A stretch of DNA of 64,000 nt from Prillingera fragicola. Taxonomy: Eukaryota; Basidiomycota; Tremellomycetes; Trichosporonales; Trichosporonaceae. The number at the start of each line of letters is the position of its first letter. Within the stretch, counting starts at the first letter, position 1. The stretch lies in assembly GCA_002335605.1 (NCBI GenBank), contig BEDY01000006.1, positions 496,001-560,000 on the forward strand, given 5' to 3'. This document shows, piece by piece, positions 45,746 to 59,372 of the stretch. The position numbers and the translations under genes are program-made. The notes below the pieces were generated by a model, which was not told the DNA's origin, searched no databases, and was given only the letters and a program-made list of their open reading frames with translations.

Positions 45746-45756
45746 TTCATAAAGGG
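45746..45756 (+). promoter_or_regulatory. TATA-like element of enolase
   Basis: tcataaaggg about 90 bp upstream of the ATG at 45842, followed by a long CT-rich leader (ttactttctctcatctactc) typical of highly expressed fungal glycolytic genes. Confidence 0.45.
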
Positions 45757-45841
45757 CCAGCCCATTATTCTTACTTTCTCTCATCTACTCATCCACCCTT
45801 TTTCCTACACCCCCTTACCCAAAACACCCAAAACAATCATC

Positions 45842-47589
<1,748 letters not shown>

Positions 47590-48224
47590 ATTCAACCGTA
47601 GACAGAAGCAGAACCCGAGTAGCAGCATGAATGCTTTTCTGAGAACCTCATGTGTCCACAGGGCAAGGCTTGTGCTTGGCAGAAGAAACTGAAGAGACAA
47701 CGTCCATGACACAATTGCTCCCGCAGGTGATTAGATTAGAATTGATGAGGCTAATGTGAGTCATAATTCGCAATGTCTCAGATAAGTCTACTGCATGACC
47801 GGAGCAGTGAGCGGGCATTTCTTCGTCTCTTTCGACTTGGAAGCAGCACAGAGCAAAACTTACACCACTACTACCCCGCACCTCAACATCTACCTCGCCG
47901 GTAAAGCCGTTCAACGGAAACGCGGCAGGACCGACGACAAACAAGCCCGAATGCTCTGCGGGGTACCGAGTTAGTCGTCGGCGTCAATTGCCGACCCCCG
48001 GATGGTTCCGGTCGAAGCTGCCTCCTGCCCACGAGGCGCGAGATTTTCCGAGGCATGTGGAGACTCCAGGTTACGAAGAGTATCGAGAATAAGAGGGAGG
48101 GTAGAATAAGACCAAGACACAACGCGTCAACCAGTTACGTAACCTGTAACGCGTCGAAGCTAGCTCATGACAACACTGACATTGATCTTTCGGTGGCCAA
48201 CATCCGTCAACCATCAGCAGCAGC
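47590..48224. other. Intergenic, Cdc27 promoter
   Basis: 635 bp containing the enolase 3' UTR and the Cdc27 promoter; a CA/GCA-rich leader (catcagcagcagc) precedes the ATG. No other feature is visible. Confidence 0.5.
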
Positions 48225-49909
48225 ATGGCCGTAGCATCGTCGAGCCAGCTCAGCGCCGAAAAGGTCGCGCAGGCCGAAAAGTGGCTCACCCAGGTTCTGG
48301 AGAAGGAGCAGCGATTGGTAAGCTGCCTGGCTGCCGGCACTGCTGACGGTCGTAGGTGACGTTCCGTGAACTTGCTCGAGAAGTTCGTTGCCATGTCCAC
48401 CTTGCCAAGAAGTGGGTGACATATTAGCGGCCACTAGCTAACCTTGAAGCTTTCTGCAGCACTATTGGTCCACCCACCCCGGGGTCACTCCGACGTATCT
48501 CCTCTCTGGACCTTTGCTCGTCACCTCGACACTAGCCCAGACGCAGCTTACCAGCCAGGCGGAAGCGTCGGGCACACAGTCGCTTGCTCACATGTCGGCG
48601 ACACAGAAGATTCGTATCGTCGACATGGACCAGATGAGTGACGACGAACGCAACTCTGAGGCCGACGCTGAGGAGGAGCGCAAGGAGGAGGAGTTTGAGG
48701 TGGCGACGACCAAGTTTGAGAACGACGAGGACGCCAAGATGGACGCGGGCGAGGATGTGGTCGCAGAGGAGATTTCGCGGTGGGGTGTGGTTTTGGTGGT
48801 GGGAGGCGAGAGTCTGGAAGGTGCGTCCGTTGACTATGAACGGCGGGAACTGTGCTGACCGATGCAGAGAAGAAACAGTTGTTTGTCGATGGCCAGGCCA
48901 GCATTCATATCTACTCATTGACGCCAGCGCCGATCAAGGTAAGCGCACATTAGCTGCCTGACTCCCCTTTCGGCTAACGATCCAGGACCCCGCTCAGGTC
49001 CTCATCTCGGCCTTTACTCTGCGAGAGCGTAAAGACTATCGTGACCCCGGCGTCTACGGCACCATCCTGGGCGATGCGGTCGTTGCTGCGCCCAAGGCCA
49101 TGCGAGACGGAGGCATGGACTTTAGCGCACCAAAGAAGACAGAGAAGACAGATAAGGCGGATACGGCAGAGAAGGACCCCAAGGGAGAGGTCAAGGAGGT
49201 CAAGAAGGAGCCAGTGGAGGTAGGTCTGCCCCAGCAACAATACGCTGACGACCAGGCCAAGAAGCCTCGGCCATCAACCAAGAGCAAGCGCCGCATCATT
49301 ACATCTGACGACGAGGACGAGGACGAGGGCGAGGACTCGCAGCCAACAGCCGCATCATCCTCCAAGGCAGAGAAGCCCCCTGTCCAACAAACCTCTTCGA
49401 TGGTCCGCGCCGACGACCAGGCGGCGATGGAGGCCATGATGGGTATGGACGTGGACGACTTTGACGACGAAGAAACCGGCCAGCCTAAGGTGTCTGCTCC
49501 GGCAAGCAAGCCTGCGTCCAAAGAGAAGAAGCGCAAGCGACGTCAGGTTAAGAAGTCCAAGGTGGAAATGGACGACAAGGGTTACATGGGTGGGTCATGT
49601 CCACATGAGTCTTGGTCCCTTGCTAATCTATATTCAGTCACCAAGGACTACTTCACAGACGAGACGTGCTCAGGATCAGACACGGAGACAGAGGACGCGC
49701 CAGAAGTCTCCGCACGCAAAGACTCTGGCGCCAAGTCTGTTGGTGCGAAATCTGCGCAAAAGTCAAGCGCGTCGTCTGTGAAACCAAAGGAGACCCCACG
49801 CTCGGCGTCAGGCAGTGGCGGCGGGGGTAACAAGCCGACTGCCGCAAAGCCGGCGCCGAAGAAGCTTGGTGGACAAAGCACGCTTGCAGGCTTTTTCACC
49901 AAGAAGTAG
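48225..49909 (+). CDS. CDC27: DNA polymerase delta subunit 3 (Cdc27/POLD3)
   Basis: Exons 48225-48317, 48356-48415, 48460-48820, 48868-48938, 48986-49589 and 49638-49909 give 486 aa. The N-terminal winged-helix region (WLTQVLEKEQRLVTFRELAREV, HYWSTHPGVTPTYLLSG) binds the B-subunit in the family; ASIHIYSLTPAPIKD and VLISAFTLRERKDY follow. The C-terminal half is charged and disordered, with Lys/Glu tracts and acidic runs, and ends in QSTLAGFFTKK, a PCNA-interacting peptide (Q-x-x-L-x-x-F-F). This architecture is that of Cdc27, which tethers the polymerase delta complex to PCNA. A 36-nt segment (49219-49254) has donor, branch and acceptor signals and is a multiple of three, so it may be a further intron (474 aa if removed). 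Confidence 0.87.
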
Positions 49910-50746
49910 TGGCTGCTGTGCTGCAGGCGATACCACAGGTGCAGGCAGGCCAGGGGAACCGCGCTACCGTGTGCGGGTTGACGGAGCTGGGTGAGATATT
50001 GCAGGGGCCATGGGAAGGAATGTCTCCGAGGCCGAGCTGGTTCACCCCCAGTCAGTCAGTAGTTGTCTCCGATATGAAACCTGGCTATTCATAGTGGCCG
50101 ACGGGGTTGTGCGTTCCAGAACATGCCCTGCATGAAAAGCTATGGATCTGTGGGAACTGTGAACCTGTACGCTGTGTGCGCTGTGTTGCGGCGCCAGGCA
50201 TGCTGATGGCGTGTGGTCCGGACAGTTGGTTGTTCGGCGGACCAGGCGGTGTCGCGGCAGAGGTCCTTTCAAGTCTGGCTGGACATTGCTGCTGTGCGCT
50301 GTGCAAAGCGGTGTGATACACCTGGGTGAGGGGGAAAATGCTCCCGCGTCGGCTCTGGGTATGCGGGGCAGAGCGTGGCGCGTGCGGGACCTGGGAAGGA
50401 GTGGTTCCTGACCGGCGAGTTGAATCCAGGTCATCTGCACAATCCTGGACAGCGCGCGCGTACAGCTGCAGTTGCAGTGGTGGTTTACGGATCCACGTCC
50501 AACGTTGCCCTCTCCCCCAGTCGTCCCCTGCGCGGCCTCCCCCTCTGATAGTAAGTACATTTCTGTCCGCTTCATCTTGGTCTTGTTCTTCTCCTTCTTC
50601 CTCAGCAACAGCAACAACAAATAAACTCACACTCGCAGTCTGACCACCAAAGGAACCAACTTCCAGCTAGCACAGGCCATTGACCCAGCGAGCGGCCTTT
50701 GACTCTTTGCTCTTCTTACCACCCACACTGCAAACCTCGAGCCGAT
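49910..50746. other. Intergenic with probable 5' UTR intron of chitin synthase
   Basis: 837 bp. A gtaagt donor at 50551 and a ctcag acceptor at 50605 flank a CT-rich 55-nt segment, suggesting a spliced 5' UTR, although no clear CTAAC branch is visible. The rest is GC-rich without coding signal. Confidence 0.4.
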
Positions 50747-53700
50747 ATGCAGCCCGGCGACATCTATCAGCCACCACCTGGCAGCGGTGGACGTCGCGAC
50801 GACCCCTACGCACCACCACCTGGACAGTATGGCGGCAACCCCCCCTACCCTCCTCCCCCTCCTCCCCAGCAGTACCCTGGGCCCGCCGTCAGTCCTGCGC
50901 CGTCAATGCCTTCCTACCAAGGAAACCCCTTCAACGACGAGCACGCCCCGCGTCCTCCTACCGCTACGCCATTGTATGACAATGGTCTCCAGCGCTACGA
51001 CTCTCCGTACAACCTCGGCGACACCCGGCTGACCTCGCCTCCGCCTCTGGGTCCTCCCGTGGGCGGATCGAGTCATGACCTCTCGTACCCCCCGCGCCCC
51101 ATAGGCCCGCCTGGAGGAGGCGGCAGCTATACGCCCATGGAGAACGACGACTTCAACGACGCACAGCCGCTTCTCTCGCACGCCCGCCCTGACCCCGGCT
51201 TTGGCGTGTCAGCGACTCACAACCCCATGCAGGCCAACAGACCTCCTCCTTCTGGCGGCATTCGCTTTGGCTCGGACGTGCGCTTCGACAACCAGTACGG
51301 CGACGGTGGGCTTCGTGATGACGGCTCAAACGTCCACTATGGCCCCCTCCCCACTCGTGTGCTGCGCCGTAACCGTACCCAGAAGCGTATTCAGTGAGTC
51401 TTACTTGCAATGTCATCGTGACTAACTTGTAGGCTGTTCCAGGGACACCTTGTTCTCGATGTCGAGGTCCCCAACATGCTCCTCAACCAGTGCCCGATCA
51501 AGGACGGCAACGAGTTTACCAAGATGCGCTACACTGCCGTCACCTGCGACCCCAACGACTTTGTGGTTGACAAGTACACTCTTCGCCAGAAGCTCTACGA
51601 CCCTCCCCGCCACACCGAGCTCTTCATTGTTGTCACCATGTACAACGAGGACGACGTGCTCTTCTGCCGAACAATGCGTGGTATCATGCAGAATGTGGCA
51701 CACTTGTGCAGCCGTTCGCGCAGTAAGACCTGGGGTGACGAGGGATGGAAGAAGGTATGTTTCGAACGACGGGACCATGCTGACAACCAGGTTGTGGTGT
51801 GCATTGTCTCCGACGGCCGTCTCAAGATTAACGCTCGCACTCGTTCCGTTCTCGCCGCGCTCGGTGTCTACCAGGATGGCGTGGGCAAGAACTTTGTCAA
51901 CGGCAAGCCCGTCACGGCGCATTTGTACGAGTACACCACCCAGCTGTCGATCAACAGCAAGGGTAAGATTGGACCTGGCGGTGACAAGCATGTTCCCATT
52001 CAGCTCATCTTCTGTCTCAAGGAGAAGAACCAGAAGAAGATCAACAGCCACCGTTGGTTCTTCAACGCGTTTGGCGAGTGTCTCAAGCCCAACGTCTGTG
52101 TTCTGCTTGATGTTGGAACCCAGCCCGGCCCCGACTCAATCTACCACTTGTGGAAGGCCTTTGACATCAACTCGTCGGTCGGTGGTGCTTGTGGTGAAAT
52201 CGTCGCTCTCAAGGGCATGTTCTGGAAGAACCTCTTGAACCCCCTCGTTGCCGCACAAAACTTCGAGTACAAAATGTCCAACATTCTCGACAAGCCCCTC
52301 GAATCCATCTTCGGTTACATTACTGTGCTTCCTGGAGCATTCTCGGCCTACCGCTACATTGCCATCCAAAACGACGACCGCGGCCAAGGTCCCCTGGAAA
52401 AGTACTTCTACGGCGAGACCATGCACGGCGCCGGTGCCGGTATCTTCCAGGCCAACATGTACCTCGCCGAGGACCGTATTCTCTGCTGGGAGCTCGTGTC
52501 CAAGCGCGACTGCAAGTGGACTCTGCACTACGTCAAGTCGTCGTACGCCATTACCGACGTTCCCGACCGCGTTCCCGAGCTTGTCTCGCAGCGTCGTCGT
52601 TGGCTAAACGGTTCTTTCTTTGCTGCTATCCACGCTATCGTCCACTTTGGCTACCTCTACCGCTCCAGTCACTCGATTGTGAGGAAGTTCTTCCTTCACA
52701 TCGAGTTGATCTACCAGATCATCACCAACGTCTTTGCCTGGTTTGCCCTCGGAAACTTCTACATCGCCTTCTACGTCCTTACCCAGTCCATGGACATCTA
52801 TGGCAAGGTCTGGGAGTACGTCGGCATCGGTCTTCAATACCTCTACCTCGCCTTCTTGCTGCTGTGTTTCGTCCTCGCGCTCGGTAACCGTCCTCAAGGT
52901 TCGGTTGTGGGGTATACATCCAGTATGGTCGGTTTCGCCTTGATTACGGTCTACATGCTCTTCTGCGCCGTCTTCCTGGCTGTCAAGGGTATCACCAAGG
53001 TCATGGACGACGGTGCGGTCACCGTCGACGACTTCATGCACGAGAAGATGTTTGTCAACGTTGTCGTTTCACTGCTGGCAACATATGGTCTCTACATTGT
53101 CGCCTCCCTTATCTCCCTCGACCCCTGGCACATGCTCACCTCCTTTGTCCAGTACCTCCTCCTCGCCGCCTCGTACATTAACGTTCTCAACGTGTACGCC
53201 TTCTCTAACGTCCACGACGTCTCATGGGGTACCAAGGGTTCAGACAAGGCATCAGAGGATCTTGGAGCGGTCAAGTCGGACGGCAAGAACGAGGTCACGG
53301 TCGAGTTGGCACTCGAGCAACAGGATATCAACGCTGTCTACGCAAACGAGCTGCAGATTTTGGCGACAAAGCCTCCCAAAGAGATCGAAACCGTCAACGA
53401 GGAGACAAAGCAGGACGACTACTACAAGAACTTCCGTACAAACGTCCTTTTGTGCTGGATTTTCTGCAACGGCGCGCTGGCTTCTGCCATCATGTAAGTA
53501 ACCTGGCAAGTCCGACCTGCACGACGCTAACCCTCCCACAGCCAGGTCAACAACAGCCAAGTCACCGCGCGCAATGCAAGCAACCCTGACTCCAACGACC
53601 CCACTCTTGCCGTCACATACATGGGTGTCATGCTCTAGTGAGTCTTGCCTACTGAGTCCAAGGACCAGATGCTAACCAATTCAGCACTGTGGCTGGCCTT

Positions 53701-53763
53701 GCAGCATTCCGTTTCATCGGCGCCTCGACGTACTTGATTGTCCGTCTCTTTATGGGAGAGTAA
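50747..53763 (+). CDS. Chitin synthase, division 1 type
   Basis: Exons 50747-51393, 51433-51754, 51791-53493, 53542-53637 and 53685-53763 join in frame (948 aa). It polymerises UDP-GlcNAc into chitin at the plasma membrane. The first 200 residues are Pro/Gly/Tyr-rich and disordered, followed by the GT2 core: VTMYNEDDVLFCRTM, VVCIVSDGR, WFFNAFGECLKPNVC, LLDVGTQPGP, EDRILCWELVSK (about 550) and QRRRWLNG (about 590-597). Six or seven C-terminal hydrophobic segments form the channel, ending in VRLFMGE. The 51755-51790 intron is 36 nt, a multiple of three without stop. Architecture and motifs place it with the zymogenic class I-III enzymes. The long disordered N-terminus is a candidate regulatory region. 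Confidence 0.93.
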
Positions 53764-54035
53764 GAGAGTGTTTTAAAAAAGAACAGTGTGCAGTACTGTG
53801 GGGACCTGTTTCTGTCATTGTGATCTTATGAACCAGTATACCATATTTGACAACGTTATTGCCTTGTCCGAGTTGAGATGCCACGCTTGATAACGATCCG
53901 TTTGCATTTGATTGTCGATCATCGGCAATTGCCTCCGCAGCTGTTTCATCATGCGAACTGGTCATGTTAACAGCACTTCTTGTGCATCTCCCACTCAACC
54001 ACTTTCCAAGCACATTCCTCTGTCATCTCCCACGC

Positions 54036-55811
54036 ATGCCTGCTCTACAGGATTGGCGTGACTCTGATCCCCCACCATCGCGTATCAAGCTCAAAGCGCG
54101 TCGCATCGCCAGCGGCGACTTGCGCGATGCCGACGACTCGGCGGACAGCGACACGGCCGAGGAGAATGCTGCGCTGCTGAGGAGCGGCGCAGTATCTCCT
54201 CAATTCGCGGAACCACCGAGGCGCGAGCTGAGAAACGGCTGGATCGTATTCCGCGGCTTCAAGGTAGGTGCTGCGCGTGGGCACGTTGCATTGCAGTGAC
54301 ATCCCGGCTCCACTGCTAATTGTCAACAGCTGCCATGGCCACTCGTCATTCTCTTTGCGCTGCCGCCCACAATCGTTATACTCTCCTTCATTGGTCCTCT
54401 GAAGCGTCATAAGGCCTCTCGCATTCAGCCGTTACCAATTCTGTCCAACGGCACTCACGAGTTCCACCCCACCACCGTACTCGTCTCCCTCGACGGCTTC
54501 CGTCCAGACTACCTCACCACCCACGCCGACCTCTTGCCACACCTCACGGCTCTAAGTGCCGGCGACGGCATATCGGCAAAGTCGATGCAGCCCATATTCC
54601 CGACGCTAACCTTTCCCAATCACTGGTCGCTCGCAACGGGCATGTACGCCGAGTCCCACGGCATTGTCGCCAACGACTTTTGGGCGCCAGACATCGGGTC
54701 TGGGTTTAGCTCTGGGCGACCAGAGGACAGCTGGGACGGCAAATGGTGGGGTGGCGAACCGATGTGGAGTGTTGCAGAGCGAGGGGGTCGCAGGGCTGTC
54801 AACTACATGTGGTGGGTGCGCTTGGTGTCGGTGTCGCTGACAACAGGCCCGGACCACCTACCACGGCTGCAGGCATCTCGCCTAGCTTTTTCGTCTCTTT
54901 TCAGAACACGCGACCAACAGAGAAGGTGCCGGATATTTTGCACTACTTTGACATGGGCCTAGAGGCTGCACCAACGCTCATTATGGCGTATATCCCGGAC
55001 GTGGACGAAGCTGGCCACAAGGGAGGTCCAGAGTCTAAGGCGGTCAACGAAGCATTGCAACGCGTCGACGGGTTCATCGGCGACATTCGTGCTGCGATAG
55101 AGGCGCGTAATCTGGGCCACATTGTGGATCTCATCATCATTTCAGACCACGGAATGAAGGAAACGAGCAAGGATCGCCTCGTCTTTTATGACGACGTGCT
55201 TGGTGCGGACCTGTTTTCCGACCTCGAGCACCGCGACGGCTGGCCCTCGCTGGGGCTCCGCTTCAAGCAAGGCATTGACACTTCACCTCACCTTGCCAAG
55301 CTGCGTGCTAGCGCCGCTGCGTCCAATGGTACTTGGTCGGTGTATACCAAAGAGGACATGCCTGAGCGCTGGCACTTTAGCCATGGACGCCGCGTCGCGC
55401 CAATCTATCTCGTGCCAAATCTTGGCTGGGTCATTACCGACCATGTAAGTGGGAATTCCAGACAAGACTGACAGGTAGCGCGAGTACGAGCACTACGGCG
55501 GCGGTGACCTTATGGTCAAAGGCTGCCACGGCTTCGACAACACTTTTCCGGAGATGCAGGCCATCTTCTTGGCCCACGGACCTTTCGCCGAGCGCGCCAA
55601 GGCCAAGGCGCAGCAGAACTCAGCTGCACCCGGCTGGGTTACTACTAGCCCGCCAGTCCTTGAACGTGAGCACTGCTGGGACGAGACGGTGCTAACAGTG
55701 GCAGCTTTCCGCAATCTTGAGATTTTCGACCTTGTCATGCGCCTCCAGCGCCTAGAGAACATTGCCCCGCCGCATAACGGCTCGTTGACATTTTGGGACA
55801 CGTACTTGTAG
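54036..55811 (+). CDS. Nucleotide pyrophosphatase/phosphodiesterase, type II membrane
   Basis: Exons 54036-54263, 54330-54811, 54847-55444, 55479-55665 and 55705-55811 give 533 aa. A 75-residue acidic/basic cytosolic tail is followed by one membrane span (LPWPLVILFALPPTIVILSF) and a lumenal or extracellular alkaline-phosphatase-fold domain. Metal and catalytic motifs are VLVSLDGFRPDYL (Asp ligand), FPTLTFPNHWSLATGMY (Thr nucleophile), YIPDVDEAGHKGG, and IISDHGMK; GCHGFDN near the end is the last His ligand. The family cleaves nucleotide and lipid phosphodiesters and is known in fungi for recycling of extracellular nucleotides and for Golgi lumen nucleotide sugar by-products. Substrate is not predictable from the sequence. 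Confidence 0.92.
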
Positions 55812-56014
55812 CTTGTATTGAATACCTTGCATCAATTGTACATTGGCTAGTGTTGGAGCATGTCCGCCAGAATCTCTATGGTGGTGGAGTGCCAAGTCTC
55901 CCACGGTCGTCACAATACTTGGGTGAACAATAGTCGAGATTTCAGAGGCTGAGGTCGGTTCGACTCTTTCCGGACCTACAATCTCCTCCACACAGTCTCT
56001 ACTCTCAACCCAAA

Positions 56015-56924
56015 ATGTCGTTCGCCGTCAGCAGGAGAGCTACGAGCTCGGTCCAGCGTATCTCGCAAGCGGCCCGCGCGTCTTCGTCGTCGGCTACGGC
56101 TCCCACTGAGGCTGCTGCTGCCGCCGCACCTGTTGCGCCGAGGAGGCGGCGAGAGGCCGTTGATACCGGCAACGTCGACCTTGTAGCTCCGTGAGTTGCG
56201 CCGAGTGTCATGGCGCGTTGAGGAAACTGCGGGGCTCGCAGTGAGGGCACGGGCACATTGCTGCGGCTGGTGCCATGACTCCGCCCACCTCATCATGGAG
56301 TTCTTGCGTCGCCCTCTGTGTGAGCGCAGCCCTACTCGCGCTGCGGCCCGCGTCCTCGCCTCTGTGACAGCATGGCTCTAAAGCTGACACCCCAGCCCCG
56401 ACCCCCTCTCCAACATCCGCCCAGTCCTGTACGCCTCCTCACGACGGCGCCGGCCAAGCAACTCGCCCTACTCTGCGGCCGAGTTTCCTTCAGAGTTGAG
56501 CGGTGGCGGGGCCGCCCAGCGCCGCGCCGAGCGCGAGCTCGCGTGGACCATGCATCGCGAGAGGGTCGACATGGCCAACCACCGGTTCTGGGTGAGTGCT
56601 TGCCGGTCGCGGGGGTTCAAGGCCGTGCATGCGGCTTTGGCACTGCTGTCCACGTCGAGTAGCGCTAACGAATGCTTCTAGGCGTCGACAAACGCAAACT
56701 TTGAAGCCCAGCGCGAAGCCCGCCTCGCTGCCCTGCCCCCAGCGTCGGACCCACCGACGGCCGAAGAGCTGGCAGCGCGGGAAGCAGTCTTGTCGCAGTT
56801 TTACCGCGACTGGCAGCTCGCCAACCGGGCTCGCATGGACAAGTGGGTTCGAGAGTGGTGGAGCGATGTGTGGACTGGGATCAAGATGCAGGCCAGAGTG
56901 TACTTGGGCAGGTTGGGGAGGTAG
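56015..56924 (+). CDS. COA8/APOPT1 homologue, cytochrome c oxidase assembly factor
   Basis: Exons 56015-56190, 56396-56591 and 56682-56924 give 204 aa. The N-terminus is a typical mitochondrial presequence (MSFAVSRRATSSVQRISQAA: Arg, Ser, Ala, no acid). The core motif PDPLSNIRPVLYAS then PYSAAEFPSEL is the family signature, with WTMHRERVDMANHRFW and EAQREARLAALP afterwards, and a basic C-terminus (RARMDKWVREWWSDVW, YLGRLGR). COA8 protects or assembles complex IV in the mitochondrial matrix. The first intron is 205 nt. It lies tandem after the phosphodiesterase gene with a 203-bp gap and converges on Per1. Confidence 0.82.
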
Positions 56925-57282
56925 TGGGATATTCTGGGAGAAGGTTTGGGATTTGCATGCACCACTTTGCACTTTCCAAAACTTGGCGTTTGCCTGTTAC
57001 TCAAGGACGCTTGATCTCGTGTGCTCGTCCGATCGCTGTCGCATCTTAGTTGCTGGCTCATTTATGCGTTGCCTGGGTCTTTGAACCGACCATCCTCTTG
57101 TTCCAGGCGCAGGAGCGACTCTGGCAGATCATTATATAATACATTGTGTATGGTCGTATCTATCGTCTCGGTGTCTCTGGACGTTTGCGCCATACCGCCT
57201 ATTATGCACAGCAGGCAATTTCCCCAATGTCCTCCAGGTGTTTGTCTGCGGGCTCGGTGAAAGCACCACTTTCGCTGGCGTA
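56925..57282. other. Convergent 3' region COA8 / Per1
   Basis: 358 bp with both 3' flanks and no coding signal. Confidence 0.5.
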
Positions 57283-58577
57283 TCATGCGTTCTTGACCTC
57301 TGTGGGTGCTTTCTCCGTGTACGTCGCAGCGTGCGGCCCGCTCAGCAGCGAGCCCTCGAGCTCGTTGGCATCCGTTATCAGGAAGCGGTACCACGCTTCT
57401 GCCAGCGGAATCGTCGCCGCGTGCCAGATGGCGTGTGCGTCAAGCGTGCGGAAGAGTGGCGGAAAGTCTAGAAGCTCAAAGCTCATTGCCGCAATGGTGA
57501 GGACAACCAGCAATGCCGGGCGGAATGCCTGCCGAGGGATACGCTGGGTGTGCGCGTTGTGCGGCGGGTAGGGCTGGGGCCACGGCCAGGGGGTTCCCTC
57601 GAACACGACTGTGGGCATTGTGATGCGGAAGGAGAGGGACCACAGTACCCAGAGAATGTTGCCAAACATGCCCATGACCATGGCAACCTTGACGTGGTAG
57701 CCATATGGAAAGTGGTTGCGCGTCGAGACAAAAATAAAGTGGCCGACGAGGAAGAGGGCTAGTGCGCCACAGACAGGCAGAAGCGCTGGAGAATGTGTTG
57801 TTGGTGTCTGGAGACCAAAGATGCGGATAAGCGCGTACAGCATCATGATTGCCACGGTGGTCAGCGCCGAAAAGTAGTCGAGGCGCTCAGTGAGCTTGAC
57901 ATCTGAGGGGGTCAGCAAGTGGAGGGATCGATGAGAGGGAGACCGCTGCGGACGCATGTTCGGCAGCGAAAACATGCGCGGAATCCACGAGATGACGGGT
58001 ACCATGAGATCTCACAACGACCTCGGAAAGATTACAGAGACTGCCGGATGGTGCACTCACCTCGGGTGTGGAACACGGCACTCCAGAGCCAGGTGTTCAT
58101 CTGGACGTACGCCGATGCCTCGAGCCACTTGCGCATCTGGTTCTCTTCACGAACACGAGCCTTCACGGCTTGCAAGCCACGGTAATGCACCCACAAGTTG
58201 CCGAGCGAGAACAGCACACTAAGGGGCTCTTGAATGGGTCCTAGGCGGTAGAAAGCCCACTTGCCGTGGAACTGATGAAAGGACTCGCGACCAGCCTCGG
58301 CCTCGTTGGTCATGCGGTGCGAGCAGTCGTACACGCAGTCGGCGTCGCAGGACCAGAAGAAGAGTCGGAGCCACCAGGCAATGGGCGGCTGGTGCGCTTC
58401 ACATCGAGAGACCAGACACAAGTTGTGACATAACCTGTACGACGAGTGACGGTCGCCGCTTGATGCAAGAGCTGGTGCAGCTAGTGCGAGGACGATGAGG
58501 ATGGGAGCGAGGTGCGTCATGAGCGTGAGGGCTGCCCGCTTGCAACCCAATGGGATAATTGCAGACCGCGCACGCAT
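57283..58577 (-). CDS. PER1: Per1/PGAP3, GPI-anchor lipid remodelling
   Basis: Minus-strand exons 58577-58061 and 57902-57283 join in frame (378 aa). An N-terminal signal region (LAPILIVLALAAPALA) leads into a lumenal part with the Per1 cysteine pattern: YRLCHNLCLVSRC, then FFWSCDADCVYDCSHRMT. Multiple membrane helices follow (GNLWVHYRGL, QMNTWLWSAVFHTRDVKLT, IAMMLYALIRIFGL, HFIFVSTRNHFPYGYHV, WVLWSLSFRI, LLDFPPLF with catalytic-type His/Asp nearby). Per1 removes the unsaturated sn-2 acyl chain of GPI lipids in the ER, so it acts on proteins like the Kre9-like family in this window. The start is the ATG at 58577; the ATG of a downstream methionine (MTHLAP) could also serve. Confidence 0.88.
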
Positions 58578-59372
58578 GGCGGAGTCGTGGATCGTGATGC
58601 GAAGGAGAAGAGCGGTGTGTTGAGGCGTATGCTGAGTAGAATGTGTTACAACGATGATGTTTGTGTTTGAATGGAAGAATGAAAGTGTAAAGAGGAGAAA
58701 GATGTGTCGCCGAGGTGTGAGATGGACGACGACGACACAGGCACCTGCGCTACGAACACTTGTATATACTGCTGCTGCTTTTATGATCAAGAGCAGGAAA
58801 CGCAAGAGGGGTTGCTGTCGCAAAGGCAAAAGACGAAACGGCGGCCTCGACCTCGTTATGTTGCGTCAGACCAAAAGAGGTAGCAACAGGAACCACAGGT
58901 ATGGGATCCAGGGACACGTGGAGGACACAACCATAGCTGCCCCGGCAGAGGGATCGACAGATGGCGTTCCCCGAACGGGAGGGTTTAAACGACGAGCAAA
59001 GAGTCTGTCAAGCAGAAGGGCCACGGCGTTAGAAGAGGAGCATGAAGAGGCTCTTGCTGCTGCAGTGCACATATGCAGGATTCACCACAGATTCCAGCTA
59101 AAGTTCAAGTTGTGAAGGGGGCATGTTGCTGCGCGACGTGAAGAGTACAGAGCGAGAGTCAGGGACAAGGCACGACCCAGTCCTTTTAAACCTGATCACC
59201 CCTTGCAGTTCACCCACGCAGCAGCAGCAGCGGAACCAAATTTCCCCTTGCCTGTTTGGCTGAAGGACAATTATACTCCCGCTGACATCACCAAGCAGTA
59301 GTACTGACGACCACAACAACAACCCTCAGCACAATTCCAACTTGTTCAAATATCACAGCTCACACATCCACA
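58578..59372. other. Divergent intergenic region Per1 / Mis12
   Basis: 795 bp with promoters for both genes. A TATA motif for Per1 lies at about 58762-58768 (listed). A GCA triplet run (gcagcagcagcagcgg) near 59218-59233 is in the Mis12 leader. No other gene. Confidence 0.5.
58761..58769 (-). promoter_or_regulatory. TATA-like element of Per1
   Basis: The palindrome-like tgtatatac lies about 185 bp upstream of the Per1 ATG on the minus strand, in the divergent region shared with Mis12. Confidence 0.35.

Larger units (their letters stand above)
43395..45841. other. Divergent intergenic region MYND-like / enolase
   Basis: 2.45 kb, the longest non-genic gap in the right half. It contains a 106-bp tandem duplication (45061-45273, listed separately), imperfect palindromes near 44860-44885 (ccatggccccatggtaccat) and the strong enolase promoter at its right edge. 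No supported ORF. Confidence 0.5.
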
